Counted from the first letter of the stretch, positions 26,321 through 35,712 are shown. The stretch: DNA of 64,000 bases from an uncultured Clostridium sp. (GCA_905212085.1 CAJMDF010000001.1:1-64000), one strand, 5' to 3'. Numbers and translations are program-made. The notes: generated from the letters alone by a model not told the origin.

Positions 26321-27940
26321 ATGCAGACTTTAACAAAGACTCTTACTGGGGCACAAGTAGTATTAGAGACATTAGGCAGCTTAGGAGTGGATTCGATTTT
26401 CGGTTATCCAGGAGGGATTGTGCTTAATGTATATGATGAGTTATCGAAACAAGATAAGATAAAACATTATTTGATGCGTCATGAACAGGCTGCTGTGCAT
26501 GCAGCCGAAGGGTATGCAAGAGTAAGCGGAAAATGCGGGGTTGCAATTGTGACATCAGGACCTGGTGCTACAAATATTGTAACTGGAGTCGCAAATGCTT
26601 ATTTGGATGGTTATCCCTTAGTTGTAATTACAGGGCAAGTGTCTGCAGAATTATTGCATAAAGATTCTTTCCAAGAAGTAGATATTATTGATATTACAAA
26701 ATCTTGTACTAAAGCTAATTTTCAGGTAAAAGATGTAAAAGATTTACAAAAAATATTAGTGGATGCTTTTTCTGTTGCAATGTCAGGGAAACAAGGTCCT
26801 GTTGTTGTTGATATTACAAAAAATGTTTTTTCAGAAAAAGTGGATTATGATGATTCTTTAGCTCAAAATATTATTGAACCAAAAGCTTCTGATATTGATA
26901 TTAATAAAGCGTTAGATGCTTTATTATCAGCCCAAAAGCCATTGATAGTTGCAGGTGGTGGAGTTATTTTATCAGATGCTTCAAAAGAAATTTTTGAGTT
27001 TGCAAAATTTTTAAATATTCCAGTCGTTTCTACTATGATGGGATTAGGTGGATATCCTTCAAATGATAAAAATTATTTAGGAATGGTCGGAATTTTTGGA
27101 CATCCTTCTGCAAATAAGGCTGTAAGAGATAGTGACTTGATTTTTGCTGTCGGAGCAAGGTTTAATGACAGAATACGATGTTGTTTCCCTAATAATGACC
27201 TTTCTAAACGACTTATCCATCTAGATATTGATGAGAATGAAATATCTAGAGTTGTCCCTGCTTCAATAGCTCTTGTCGGAGATGCAAAACAAGTATTAAG
27301 TTTGATGATCGCAAAATTGAAAAATCTATCTGTAAAAACTGCCTATTCTTGGACGGATGATTTGCGCTTTCAAAATGTAGTCCCTTTAAAACGTTCAGAT
27401 ACTATGCATTCTTTTGAAGTTATGCAAGAGATTAATAATTGTATAAAAGATAAAGAGATTGTAATTACAACAGAAGTCGGTCAGCATCAGGTTTGGGCCG
27501 CAAGATATTTAGAATTTAATTCTCCAAGAAAATTTATAACATCAGGAGGATTAGGAACTATGGGATTTGGCTTTCCTGCAGCAATAGGTGCCAGTGTTGC
27601 AAAAAAAGAACCCGTAATTTGTATTGCCGGAGATGGATCTTTTCAGATGAATATTCAGGAATTAGCTGTTTGCATGGATTACAATTTGCCTGTAAAAGTT
27701 TTTATTTTAGATAACGGTTATTTGGGAATGGTAAGACAATTCCAAGAAAAACAGTGTGATGAAAGATATTTTGCTACTCATATATCTAATCCTGATTTCA
27801 TAAAATTTGCTGAAGCGTATGGCGCAAAAGCAATACAAGTTGATAAATTAAGTGATGTAAAAAAAGCAATAGATTTTGCCTTTTCTATAAAAGGTCCTGT
27901 GATAGTTGATTTTATAATAGAACCAAAGGAGTTGTTATAG
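26321..27940 (+). CDS. ilvB: Acetolactate synthase large subunit (TPP-dependent)
   Basis: 539 residues. The N-terminal domain has the catalytic Glu in MRHEQAAVHAAEGYAR and SGPGATNIVTGVANAYLDGYPLVVITGQV. The TPP site is GDGSFQMNIQELAVCMDYNLPVKVFILDNGYLGM, and a central FAD-like domain lies between. It condenses pyruvate with pyruvate or 2-ketobutyrate for Val/Leu/Ile synthesis. GGAG lies 10 bases before the ATG. The small regulatory subunit ilvN and other ilv genes are not adjacent, so a catabolic-type acetolactate synthase cannot be excluded. Confidence 0.9.
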   Translation: MQTLTKTLTGAQVVLETLGSLGVDSIFGYPGGIVLNVYDELSKQDKIKHYLMRHEQAAVHAAEGYARVSGKCGVAIVTSGPGATNIVTGVANAYLDGYPLVVITGQVSAELLHKDSFQEVDIIDITKSCTKANFQVKDVKDLQKILVDAFSVAMSGKQGPVVVDITKNVFSEKVDYDDSLAQNIIEPKASDIDINKALDALLSAQKPLIVAGGGVILSDASKEIFEFAKFLNIPVVSTMMGLGGYPSNDKNYLGMVGIFGHPSANKAVRDSDLIFAVGARFNDRIRCCFPNNDLSKRLIHLDIDENEISRVVPASIALVGDAKQVLSLMIAKLKNLSVKTAYSWTDDLRFQNVVPLKRSDTMHSFEVMQEINNCIKDKEIVITTEVGQHQVWAARYLEFNSPRKFITSGGLGTMGFGFPAAIGASVAKKEPVICIAGDGSFQMNIQELAVCMDYNLPVKVFILDNGYLGMVRQFQEKQCDERYFATHISNPDFIKFAEAYGAKAIQVDKLSDVKKAIDFAFSIKGPVIVDFIIEPKELL

Positions 27941-27946
27941 TAAGTT

Positions 27947-28573
27947 ATGTCAAAAAATGTTAGATTTATAGCTTTAAATTGTGTATATATTATTGTAATA
28001 TCCCTGGGAGTTGCATATTATGTTGGAAATTTGGTCAATAAAGCTGCGGTGGTATCTTTTAAAAATTTATATTCCGTTTATTCTCAGGCTTTAAATTATA
28101 CGGTTTCTCAAATGGGGGGAGAAACTTCTTGTTATTATAGTTTAGATAGAAATGTTAAATCTAATTTTTCAGGTTGTGAAAAATTTTATAAAAAATTTGC
28201 AACTAATTTGAGAGTTCAAAAATATTGTAAGAATAATGCTCTATCTAACGGGTGTATTCCAGTTTATAAATATTATGCCAAAACACCTTCTTGTGCAGGT
28301 TTTTCTGAAAGTATGATGAATAGGTATAATCCAGCTTTTGTGATGGCAGATAGTACTAATTTAACGGTATTCAATTTGCCTAAAAATTCTCCAAAGCCGA
28401 TGTTTGCAGTAGATAGTAACGGAAAGTTATTTCCTAATAAGACAGGATATGATTTATTTAGTCTTGTAATTATAAGAAATTCATATGGAAATTATTCATT
28501 CCACCCAAATATAACATATTGTTTGCCTCGAGAAAAAAGAGGAATAAAATTTATTCAAGATGTTTATAAATAA
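27947..28573 (+). CDS. Pilin-like protein with an uncleavable N-terminal anchor
   Basis: 208 residues. It has an N-terminal hydrophobic helix (VYIIVISLGVAYYVGNLV) but no G|FTLxE cleavage site. After it, SFKNLYSVYSQALNYTV lines up with the post-helix region of the two window prepilins. The C-terminal V-D-S-N-G...P-N-K-T-G-Y-D-L-F motif matches theirs too (D-x-N-G...P-N...G-x-D-x-F). Six Cys suggest disulfides outside the membrane. It starts 7 bases after ilvB with AAGGAG inside the ilvB end, so it may be cotranscribed. I read it as a pilin-fold protein fixed in the membrane, perhaps a pilus accessory. Confidence 0.6.
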   Translation: MSKNVRFIALNCVYIIVISLGVAYYVGNLVNKAAVVSFKNLYSVYSQALNYTVSQMGGETSCYYSLDRNVKSNFSGCEKFYKKFATNLRVQKYCKNNALSNGCIPVYKYYAKTPSCAGFSESMMNRYNPAFVMADSTNLTVFNLPKNSPKPMFAVDSNGKLFPNKTGYDLFSLVIIRNSYGNYSFHPNITYCLPREKRGIKFIQDVYK

Positions 28574-28589
28574 TTTGCCGGAAAAGAGA

Positions 28590-29189
28590 TTAATCCATTT
28601 GGGAATAAACTCTTTTAATCTCTTGAATATCTTGCCACATAAGCCATTTGGGGCTTCCTTTTTCTCTGGAATCATTTCTTAAAAGATAGGATGGGTGAAA
28701 TATAGGCATCATTTTAGACATATGAGGTCCTTCAAACCATTTCCCCCTAATTTTTGAAATTCCTTGAGTTGTGCCAAGTATTGAATTTACAGCAACTCTG
28801 CCACATAGCAATATAATTCTGGGCTTTAAAATATTTATTTGAGCATCTAAATATTCTTTGCAAGCAGCTTTCTCTTCAGGCAGCGGATCTCGATTTTCAG
28901 GAGGTCGGCATTTTAGTGTGTTGCAGATATAGACATCTTTTTGTCTTGATAATCCAACTGAGGCAAAGATTTTATCTAACAACTGTCCAGCTTTTCCAAC
29001 AAATGGTTCTCCTTTTTGATCTTCATAATATCCGGGAGCTTCTCCGATAAGCATTAATTTATGATTTGGGATACCACCAGAAAATACAATATTAGTTCTA
29101 GTCTTTCCAAGTGGACATTTCTCACAAGAAAGACATTTTTCTCTAATCTTTTCTAATTCTTCAATCTCCGTTTTTGTTGCTTCTTGCAT
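28590..29189 (-). CDS. Type-4 (UdgA-like) 4Fe-4S uracil-DNA glycosylase
   Basis: 199 residues. The active-site motif GEAPGYYEDQKGEPFVGKAG is at 49-68 and the second motif HPSYLLRN is near the C-terminus. Four Cys (C22, C25, C94, C110) fit the Fe-S cluster of family 4 UDGs. It removes uracil from DNA after cytosine deamination, which matters for an AT-rich genome. It converges with the pilin-like gene (16 bases between stops) and lies 28 bases after the M16 gene on the same strand, so it may be expressed with it. Confidence 0.93.
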   Translation of the reverse strand: MQEATKTEIEELEKIREKCLSCEKCPLGKTRTNIVFSGGIPNHKLMLIGEAPGYYEDQKGEPFVGKAGQLLDKIFASVGLSRQKDVYICNTLKCRPPENRDPLPEEKAACKEYLDAQINILKPRIILLCGRVAVNSILGTTQGISKIRGKWFEGPHMSKMMPIFHPSYLLRNDSREKGSPKWLMWQDIQEIKRVYSQMD

Positions 29190-29217
29190 AGTTATTAATC
29201 CTTGTTAAGCAATAGAA

Positions 29218-30543
29218 TTAGGCTTCAGGTTCTAATATTGATATTACTGCATTATTAATACTTAAATATTTTTTAATGGTATTTTCTAGATCTTCGATTG
29301 TTATATCTTCTAAGTCTTTAAGATAATTCTCGATTAGTTTCAAGTCTTCGCAAACTGTCATATAATAACCGATTGTCTCACCGATTTCAGATACAGTTTC
29401 AGCAGAATATGCAAAACGTGATTTAATTTTTTTCTTAGCTTTTGCAAGTTCTTCTTCTGAAATCCTGTTATTTAAAAGATTTGCGATTTCTTTTTTTATT
29501 AATTCAACAGCTATTTCTTTTTTCTCAGGTTTAAAATTAGCTTGTACAAAGAAATTGTTTCCGTCTTTAAATTGATAATGCTCAGCATTTGCCATATTGA
29601 ATATTTGCTCAGGCTGTTTTTCGATTAAATTTTGGTACAGTCTTGAACTAGTGCTTTCACCTAAAATTATGCTTATTATATCAAGTTCAATATTTTCTTT
29701 TAGTTGATTAGCTTTTGGCCCTAAAAATCCTACCATTAAGTAAGATGTGTTAGTTTTAGCTTTATTTTCAACTACTATTGTATGGTCAGTAGGTGAATCT
29801 ATTTCATTAATTTTTTTAGGAGCGTTAGGACGACTTTTAAAATCAAATTCTTTTTCTACTTTTTCCAAAACTTTTTGTTTATCAAAATCTCCGACAATAA
29901 TTGTTGTCATATTTTCTGGAGAATAGAATGTTTTGTAATAGTTCATAATTTCATCTCTTGTAACTTGAGAAATTATTTCAGGAGTGCCTATTACATCACG
30001 TTTGTACGGGTGTTTTTTATACATATTGAAGTTGCATGCATTGTATACTTTAGTCCAGTTTTGGTCTTTGCGCATTCTAATTTCTTCAATTACAACGTGT
30101 CTTTCCCTTTTGTCGGTAACTTTTGGATTGTTTAGATCGAACGGAGCTCCGATTTCTTCTTCAGGTAAGACTGGGTCAAGCATCATATCTGCGTGTAATT
30201 CAATAGCTAAATATAAATCTTTATCTTGAGGACCTTTAGGTAGGGTTACATAATAAAAAGTATAATCCTTCCAAGTTGCAGCGTTTACAATTGCGCCTTT
30301 AGCTTCCAAAGTTTTGTCAAAATATCCTGCTTTATGTTTATGTGTTCCTTTGAACATAAGATGTTCAAGAAAATGTGAAATTCCGTTAATTTTGTTATCT
30401 TCATTTATTGAACCTGTTTTGACCCAAGTGCTTATATTTACAAGTTCACCTTCTTTGTGTGCTAAAACTATTTTATGACCGTTTTCTCTTTCATAAATTT
30501 CTACATCTTCTGTAAGGTAAGGATATTTTACTAAAGTTTTCAT
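29218..30543 (-). CDS. M16 family zinc peptidase (single-length)
   Basis: 441 residues from the ATG at 30543, chosen over an in-frame TTG at 30558 because AGAGGG lies 6 bases before it. The zinc motif HFLEH is at 57-61, with E in VVIEEIRM as the third ligand. The second half has the SSRLYQNLIEKQPEQIF region. Length matches PqqL/mitochondrial-processing-like bacterial peptidases. There is no signal peptide and no Asn-rich leader, unlike the double-length M16 at 368-3163. It may process peptides or prepropeptides in the cytosol; the substrate is unknown. Confidence 0.93.
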   Translation of the reverse strand: MKTLVKYPYLTEDVEIYERENGHKIVLAHKEGELVNISTWVKTGSINEDNKINGISHFLEHLMFKGTHKHKAGYFDKTLEAKGAIVNAATWKDYTFYYVTLPKGPQDKDLYLAIELHADMMLDPVLPEEEIGAPFDLNNPKVTDKRERHVVIEEIRMRKDQNWTKVYNACNFNMYKKHPYKRDVIGTPEIISQVTRDEIMNYYKTFYSPENMTTIIVGDFDKQKVLEKVEKEFDFKSRPNAPKKINEIDSPTDHTIVVENKAKTNTSYLMVGFLGPKANQLKENIELDIISIILGESTSSRLYQNLIEKQPEQIFNMANAEHYQFKDGNNFFVQANFKPEKKEIAVELIKKEIANLLNNRISEEELAKAKKKIKSRFAYSAETVSEIGETIGYYMTVCEDLKLIENYLKDLEDITIEDLENTIKKYLSINNAVISILEPEA

Positions 30544-30597
30544 TTTGCCCTCTTTCAATAATTTTTTCTTTATTATACACTAAATAAATTTTTAGGT

Positions 30598-30610
30598 TAT
30601 AATAATTTTA
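30598..30610 (+). promoter_or_regulatory. -10 box placed for leaderless transcription of nanE
   Basis: TATAAT (30598-30603) lies exactly 6 bases before the nanE ATG (30610), so transcription would start at or next to the A. No ribosome-binding site is present. A -35 box is not obvious, so this is weaker than the padR and mlaE cases. Confidence 0.4.
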
Positions 30611-31293
30611 TGAATATAATAAATCGTTTAAAGGGAAAAGTAGTGGTTTCAGTTCAGGCAATGCCTTCTGAACCTTTGTATTTGGAAAAATGTATGGTCG
30701 CTATGATGAAGTCTGTTATAAAAGGCGGAGCTGGCGGTTTGCGTGTAGCAGGTGCAAGAGATGTTAAAAATGCAAAGCATCTTTTTGATGTGCCGATTAT
30801 AGGACTTACAAAACCTGATATTATCCCTTCGAATTGGCAGGAAATCGTCTATATTACTCCGACTTTAAAAGAGGTGATAGAACTTGTAGAGGCTGGTGCT
30901 GATATTATTGCTTTTGACGGTACTATGAGGGAAAGACCTAATGGTGCTAAGTTAGAGGAATTAATTAAGTATGTAAAAATTAATAATCGAGTTTCTATGG
31001 CTGATATTTCTACGTTGGAAGAAGGCCTTAATGCCGAAAAATTGGGTGCAAATATTTTGTCCACAACTCTTTCAGGATATACTCAATTTTCGCAAAACAG
31101 AGGCTCCGGTCCTGATTTTGAATTATTAAAACAATTGGTTGATAATACGAATTTGCCTGTAGTTTTGGAAGGTCGTATTTGGGAACCTGAAGAAGTAGAT
31201 AAAGCATTTGAGCTTGGTGCGCATTGTGTAGTAATTGGATCAGCTATTACAAGACCGCAATTAATTACTAAAAGATTTGTGCAAAGAGGTTAA
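30610..31293 (+). CDS. nanE: N-acylglucosamine-6-phosphate 2-epimerase
   Basis: 227 residues. NanE TIM-barrel motifs: VSVQAMPSEPLYLEKCMVAMMKS at the start (split here: VSVQAMP then EPLY), GAGGLRVAG, PIIGLTKPD, FDGTMRERP and the C-terminal GRIWEPEEVDKAFELGAHCVVIGSAITRP region. It converts ManNAc-6-P to GlcNAc-6-P. A ROK kinase follows two genes on, so a ManNAc use step (kinase plus epimerase) is likely. No sialic acid lyase or transporter is in the window, so amino-sugar recycling is an alternative. Confidence 0.93.
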   Translation: MNIINRLKGKVVVSVQAMPSEPLYLEKCMVAMMKSVIKGGAGGLRVAGARDVKNAKHLFDVPIIGLTKPDIIPSNWQEIVYITPTLKEVIELVEAGADIIAFDGTMRERPNGAKLEELIKYVKINNRVSMADISTLEEGLNAEKLGANILSTTLSGYTQFSQNRGSGPDFELLKQLVDNTNLPVVLEGRIWEPEEVDKAFELGAHCVVIGSAITRPQLITKRFVQRG

Positions 31294-31312
31294 TTAAAAA
31301 AGGATTGCATAT

Positions 31313-31486
31313 ATGAAAATTCGTATAATGTCTAATTACGATATTGCTAAAAATTTAATAAATATAATTAATAATTCTGCAGAGTATGCATGTAGAAACA
31401 AAAATAATGCTTCAGCTGTCGCTCAAAAAGTTTTAAATAATAGTGATGTGTTTGTTAAAAATTCGGAAAAGGGTATAAGAAAATGA
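31313..31486 (+). CDS. Small 57-residue protein between nanE and the ROK kinase gene
   Basis: An ATG at 31313 with AAAAGGA 9 bases upstream opens 57 codons that end in a TGA overlapping the next ATG (ATGA at 31483-31486). The start reads MKIRIMSNYDIAKNLINIIN and the rest is Asn-, Ala- and Lys-rich with one Cys. The fit between nanE (19-base gap) and the kinase (4-base overlap), with a proper ribosome-binding site, supports translation. It resembles no family I know. It may simply couple translation to the kinase. Confidence 0.6.
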   Translation: MKIRIMSNYDIAKNLINIINNSAEYACRNKNNASAVAQKVLNNSDVFVKNSEKGIRK

Positions 31487-32349
31487 AAAAAGCATTAGCA
31501 ATCGATGTAGGTGGAACAAAAATTTATAATACGATAATTAATGAAAAAGGTGAAATTCTTTCGGAAGTTGAGAAGCACCATACTCCTAAAACATTTAATG
31601 AAATTAGAGCTTTGTTTGAAGAAATTATTGCAAAACATGAAAAAGAAGTTGATGTGATAGCTTTTGCAACTTGCGGAGCTGTAAATAATGAAAATAACAA
31701 AATTCTAGGTTCAACAGGAAATATTGCTGCAGGTTATCCTGAAATGGATTTTAAAAGTTTGAGTAAGAAACGAGTATTTGTAGAAAATGATGCAAATGCT
31801 GCTGCTTGGGCAGAACATGTAGTTGGCTCATCAAAAGGGATGCCTTATTCTGTTATGTTAACATTAGGTACAGGAGTAGGCGGCGGAATTATTTTGGATA
31901 ACAAATTATATAAAGGCAAAAACGGCGCAGCAGGTGAAATGCATTTTAAAATGCGTACGGATAAGCATAGAAAATGTACTTGCGGAAGCTATGATTGTTT
32001 TGAAGCATATGCATCAGGTACTGGTTTGAAAAGAACTGCAGAGGAAATTTCAGGGGATCAGGAAATTACAACTTATGATGTTATTCAAAATCAAGATAGA
32101 CCGATGATGAAAAAGATTTTTGAAAAATGGCAAAATGACATTTTAGAAGGAATTATCGGGCTTGCTAATATATTTGATCCTGATGTTGTTGTACTATCTG
32201 GTTCAATGGCTGAATTTGTTGATATTGAATTTTTAGAAAAACAAGCGAATAAAGAGATTGTAACAACTCCTTTTAAAGTCGTGAAAGCTTCTGCTGGTAA
32301 TTATTCTGGAATGATAGGTGCGGCATTACTAGCTTTGGGGGTAAAATAG
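31483..32349 (+). CDS. ROK-family sugar kinase (probable ManNAc kinase or glucokinase)
   Basis: 288 residues. ATP motif AIDVGGTKI (6-14), catalytic Asp in VENDANAAAWAE (D103), GTGVGGGII (129-137), and the ROK zinc signature with H154 and C-T-C-G-S-Y-D-C (C165, C167, C172) followed by E. It shares an operon with nanE, so N-acetylmannosamine is the best guess for substrate; glucose or GlcNAc are alternatives. Its ATG overlaps the stop of the small ORF before it. Confidence 0.88.
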   Translation: MKKALAIDVGGTKIYNTIINEKGEILSEVEKHHTPKTFNEIRALFEEIIAKHEKEVDVIAFATCGAVNNENNKILGSTGNIAAGYPEMDFKSLSKKRVFVENDANAAAWAEHVVGSSKGMPYSVMLTLGTGVGGGIILDNKLYKGKNGAAGEMHFKMRTDKHRKCTCGSYDCFEAYASGTGLKRTAEEISGDQEITTYDVIQNQDRPMMKKIFEKWQNDILEGIIGLANIFDPDVVVLSGSMAEFVDIEFLEKQANKEIVTTPFKVVKASAGNYSGMIGAALLALGVK

Positions 32350-32350
32350 A

Positions 32351-32569
32351 TTGGGAAAATCGAAAAAAAGAATTATTTACAAAGGAAAAAATCTTCAATT
32401 TACCAATCTTACTCGCGAGGAAGCCGTAAAAACAGCTGTTGAATTTATTAATTCTAACAGTAAAGAGGCTTATTCGCTGATTACTCTTTTTGGGCTTACT
32501 GCTGAGGAGATATTGGAAGCAGGTGCGAGTTACGAGGCTGTAAAAGGAATGGAAAGTCTTTTAGGATGA
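32351..32569 (+). CDS. Small hypothetical protein
   Basis: 72 residues from a TTG start 1 base after the kinase stop, with GGGGGT upstream. Basic N-terminus (KSKKRIIYKGKN) and an acidic helical C-terminus (LTAEEILEAGASYEAVKGMESLLG). It overlaps the prenyltransferase start by 4 bases, so translation looks coupled. Not recognised. Confidence 0.6.
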   Translation: MGKSKKRIIYKGKNLQFTNLTREEAVKTAVEFINSNSKEAYSLITLFGLTAEEILEAGASYEAVKGMESLLG

Positions 32570-33438
32570 TAAAAAAAATATTATTTTGGTTGGAAAATTC
32601 TAGGATATTTTCTTTGCCAATGACACTTTTATCTTGGCTTGTAATTTTTATTTATTCTTTAAAATTTGGCGGAAATGTTTTAAATGGTCTTGTCGCATTG
32701 ATTGGGATATCTTTTGCGCATTTAGCGACAAATCTTTTTGATGATTATATTGATTATAAAAAACTGACTGATAGTTCTCAAAAATGTAAATGTGCTTATA
32801 TAAAAGATGGGAAAGCAACGTTAAAAGATGTTTTATTTGTTGTAATTATTTATTGTGTAATAGCTTCTTGTGCTGGATTATTTTTACTTTTAAGGTGTGG
32901 TTTCCCAGTTGTTATTCTAGGTTTAATCGGAGGAATTATTACTCTTGTTTACGCAAAGCTTTCCCAAAAAGGTTTGAGTGAATTAGCAGTTGGGATAGCT
33001 TTTGGCCCTTTGTTATTTGAAGGTGTCTATTTTGTAATGACAGGTAAATTTTCTTTAGTAGTTTTTGTTTTGTCATTAGCTGTTGTAATGTTTACGATAG
33101 GTCTTTTGTATGTGCACACTCTATTAGATTTTGAAGGAGATATGTATGCACATAAAAAGACTTTAGTATGTAGAATTGCTGATAAAAATTTAGCATCAAA
33201 AGGTGTATTTATTGTCTATGGTTTAGGCTATGTATTTACATTCTTACTTGCTTTTATGTTGAAAAATTATTATATTTTACTTACTTTTCTGCTTATCCCT
33301 CTTATTTTTGATATGTATAATTCATTAAAAACTTTTACTTGTGGTGATGAGGTAAAAGAATTCTATTTTAGATTGCTAAAAGCAAGGAACTTAATGGTTT
33401 ATTATTCTTTGTTAATTACATTATTTTTACTATTTTAA
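32566..33438 (+). CDS. UbiA-family prenyltransferase
   Basis: 290 residues with about eight hydrophobic segments. The first Asp motif is N-L-F-D-D-Y-I-D (56-63) and the second is DFEGDMYAHKKTL (about 188-200), as in UbiA/MenA enzymes that prenylate an aromatic or other acceptor. A long cytosolic stretch (KKLTDSSQKCKCAYIKDGKATLKDV) follows the first motif. It could be a menaquinone-type or other lipid prenyltransferase; no quinone genes are adjacent. It sits in the nanE-to-YitT gene run. Confidence 0.82.
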   Translation: MIKKILFWLENSRIFSLPMTLLSWLVIFIYSLKFGGNVLNGLVALIGISFAHLATNLFDDYIDYKKLTDSSQKCKCAYIKDGKATLKDVLFVVIIYCVIASCAGLFLLLRCGFPVVILGLIGGIITLVYAKLSQKGLSELAVGIAFGPLLFEGVYFVMTGKFSLVVFVLSLAVVMFTIGLLYVHTLLDFEGDMYAHKKTLVCRIADKNLASKGVFIVYGLGYVFTFLLAFMLKNYYILLTFLLIPLIFDMYNSLKTFTCGDEVKEFYFRLLKARNLMVYYSLLITLFLLF

Positions 33439-33487
33439 TTTTATTAGACTTATGCTATTCTAATAATATAAGAAGTAAGGAGCATCA

Positions 33488-34816
33488 ATGAATAGCACAA
33501 ATCAGAATTTAAAACCAATTACTACTAAAATAAATCAAGCAGGGAACCTTGAAATTGGTGGTTGTGATTTGATCGAATTAGCTGAAAAATATGGTACTCC
33601 TTTGTATGTTTTGGATGAAAAGACAATTAGATCAATTTGTCATGATTATAAAAAAGCTTTTGAAGCTTATCCGAAAGTAAATATGATGTTTGCTTCAAAA
33701 GCATTATGCACTATGGCAACCTCTAAAATTCTTGCAAGTGAAGGCTTTGGATTTGACGTTGTGTCAGCAGGTGAAATTTATACTGTATACAAAGCCGGAG
33801 TCGATATGTCTAAGGTTTTGTTTAACGGGAATAATAAATCCTTTGATGAATTAACTTTAGCTATTGAACTAGGAGTTGGAAGAATATCTGTTGATAATTT
33901 CTTTGAATTGGAGTTATTAAACGAAATTGCGAAATCTCATAATAAAATTGTTGATATTTTATTAAGAATTACCCCTGGTATTGAATGCCACACACATGAA
34001 TATATTCAAACTGGTCATTTGGATTCAAAATTTGGTTTTGATTTGACTCAAATTGATGAAGCTGTTGAATTGATTTTAAATGATTATAAAAATTTAAAAT
34101 TGCATGGATTGCATGCGCATATCGGTTCTCAGATTTTTGAGACTTCAATTTATGGAGATGAGATTGAAATCCTTGTCAAAGAAATAGCAAGACTTGATGA
34201 AAAATTTAATTTAAAACTCGATGAAATAAATGTTGGAGGCGGTTTAGGTGTTAAATATACAGATAGTGATTGTCCGCCATCAACTTATACTATCGCTGAA
34301 ATTATTATAAATCGTTTAAATGAATGTATAAAAAAATATAATATTGATACTCCTGCTTTATTTATAGAACCAGGTAGAAGTGTAATTTCTACATCTGGAG
34401 TTACTTTGTATACTTTGGGTAGTTCTAAACAAGTGCCTAAAGGTAAAAAATATTTTGCTGTTGATGGTGGAATGGCTGATAATCCTCGACCATCTATGTA
34501 TCAGGCTGAATATTATGCTGAAATTGCAAATAAAACGGATTTAGAAATTGCTAGTACTGTTACAATTGCAGGACGATTCTGTGAATCAGGTGATATTTTG
34601 ATTAAAAATATTAAATTGCCTGAAATTGATGAGGGTGATATTCTTTGCGTTTATAATACAGGTGCTTATAATTATTCTATGGCTTCTAATTATAACAGAG
34701 TACAAAAACCTGCAATGGTACTTGTAAATAATTCTCAATCTGATATTATAATAAATAGAGAGACTCTAGATGATTTGATTTCACACGATATAATTCCGGA
34801 TAGGTTGAAAAAATGA
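33488..34816 (+). CDS. lysA: Diaminopimelate decarboxylase
   Basis: 442 residues. The PLP lysine is in MFASKAL (K71). HIGSQ, GGGLGVKY, EPGRSVIST and the C-terminal CESGD and GAYNYSMASNYN segments are diagnostic. It makes L-lysine from meso-DAP. AAGGAGC precedes the start. It overlaps cdaA by 4 bases, so peptidoglycan-precursor metabolism and c-di-AMP synthesis share a transcript. A DapL-like aminotransferase lies at 48498-49748. Confidence 0.95.
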   Translation: MNSTNQNLKPITTKINQAGNLEIGGCDLIELAEKYGTPLYVLDEKTIRSICHDYKKAFEAYPKVNMMFASKALCTMATSKILASEGFGFDVVSAGEIYTVYKAGVDMSKVLFNGNNKSFDELTLAIELGVGRISVDNFFELELLNEIAKSHNKIVDILLRITPGIECHTHEYIQTGHLDSKFGFDLTQIDEAVELILNDYKNLKLHGLHAHIGSQIFETSIYGDEIEILVKEIARLDEKFNLKLDEINVGGGLGVKYTDSDCPPSTYTIAEIIINRLNECIKKYNIDTPALFIEPGRSVISTSGVTLYTLGSSKQVPKGKKYFAVDGGMADNPRPSMYQAEYYAEIANKTDLEIASTVTIAGRFCESGDILIKNIKLPEIDEGDILCVYNTGAYNYSMASNYNRVQKPAMVLVNNSQSDIIINRETLDDLISHDIIPDRLKK

Positions 34817-35712
34817 TTAATGATTTTATTACATACATATTAAAATATATTTCAACTCTTGAAGTGACTTTTAATTGGTCTGATTTTTTACAGATAGCAT
34901 TTCTTGCAGGATTATTATTGTTTTTATATCGAAAATTTATTAAAAATACATCTTCAGAAAAGTTTGTTAAAGGTCTTTTAATTTTAGTTTGTGTTTGGGC
35001 TTTCAGTGAAGTATTGATGCAAATTGATTTAAAAATTATTGGTATGTTTTTGAAATCGATTGTAACGCTTGTATCTTTAAGTTTAATAGTAATATTCCAA
35101 CCTGAATTAAGACGGTTTTTAGGCTTTTTAGGTCAAGTTGATTTTGTTACTCGTATTTTTAACTCAAATCATGACAAATCGAAAAGTCAGAAAATTGATG
35201 TTGTAAAAGAATTAATTGAAAGCGTTAAGTATCTTTCTAAATCGCATACAGGTGCATTGATTGTATTCCAGAGTGATTTGAGAAATACATATTATGATGT
35301 CGGTACAAAATTAAATGCAGATTTATCTACTGAATTGATTTTGACTATTTTCCATCCTAATACCCCATTGCATGATGGTGCTGTTGTTATAAACGGAGAT
35401 AAAATAATTTCAGCAGGAGTTTTGCTCCCATTGACAGAAGATCCAAAACTCAGTTGGAAATATGGTACTCGCCACCGCGCTGCTATTGGGATGACTGAAA
35501 ATAGTGATGCTGCTTGTCTTGTTGTTTCAGAGGAAACCGGAGATGTATCTGTTGCTATTGATGGCAGTTTGAAAAAATACGAAGATTTAGTTACGTTGAA
35601 ATCTGATTTAGAAAATATTTTAGGTTATAAGGATAAATCAGAAGAAGAAAAAAATACAATTTTTAAAATTAATAATTTTATGACAATAAAAAAATCTTCT
35701 AAAGATGAATAA
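34813..35712 (+). CDS. cdaA: Diadenylate cyclase CdaA (c-di-AMP synthase)
   Basis: 299 residues. Three N-terminal membrane helices (about 26-40, 52-70, 78-96) precede the DAC domain with D-G-A (188-190) and R-H-R (220-222). It makes c-di-AMP from two ATP at the inner face of the membrane. The usual CdaR partner is absent; a YitT-type membrane protein overlaps it by 8 bases instead. The matching hydrolase PgpH is 7 kb away (42128-44335). c-di-AMP commonly controls potassium, osmotic balance and wall growth. Confidence 0.95.
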   Translation: MINDFITYILKYISTLEVTFNWSDFLQIAFLAGLLLFLYRKFIKNTSSEKFVKGLLILVCVWAFSEVLMQIDLKIIGMFLKSIVTLVSLSLIVIFQPELRRFLGFLGQVDFVTRIFNSNHDKSKSQKIDVVKELIESVKYLSKSHTGALIVFQSDLRNTYYDVGTKLNADLSTELILTIFHPNTPLHDGAVVINGDKIISAGVLLPLTEDPKLSWKYGTRHRAAIGMTENSDAACLVVSEETGDVSVAIDGSLKKYEDLVTLKSDLENILGYKDKSEEEKNTIFKINNFMTIKKSSKDE

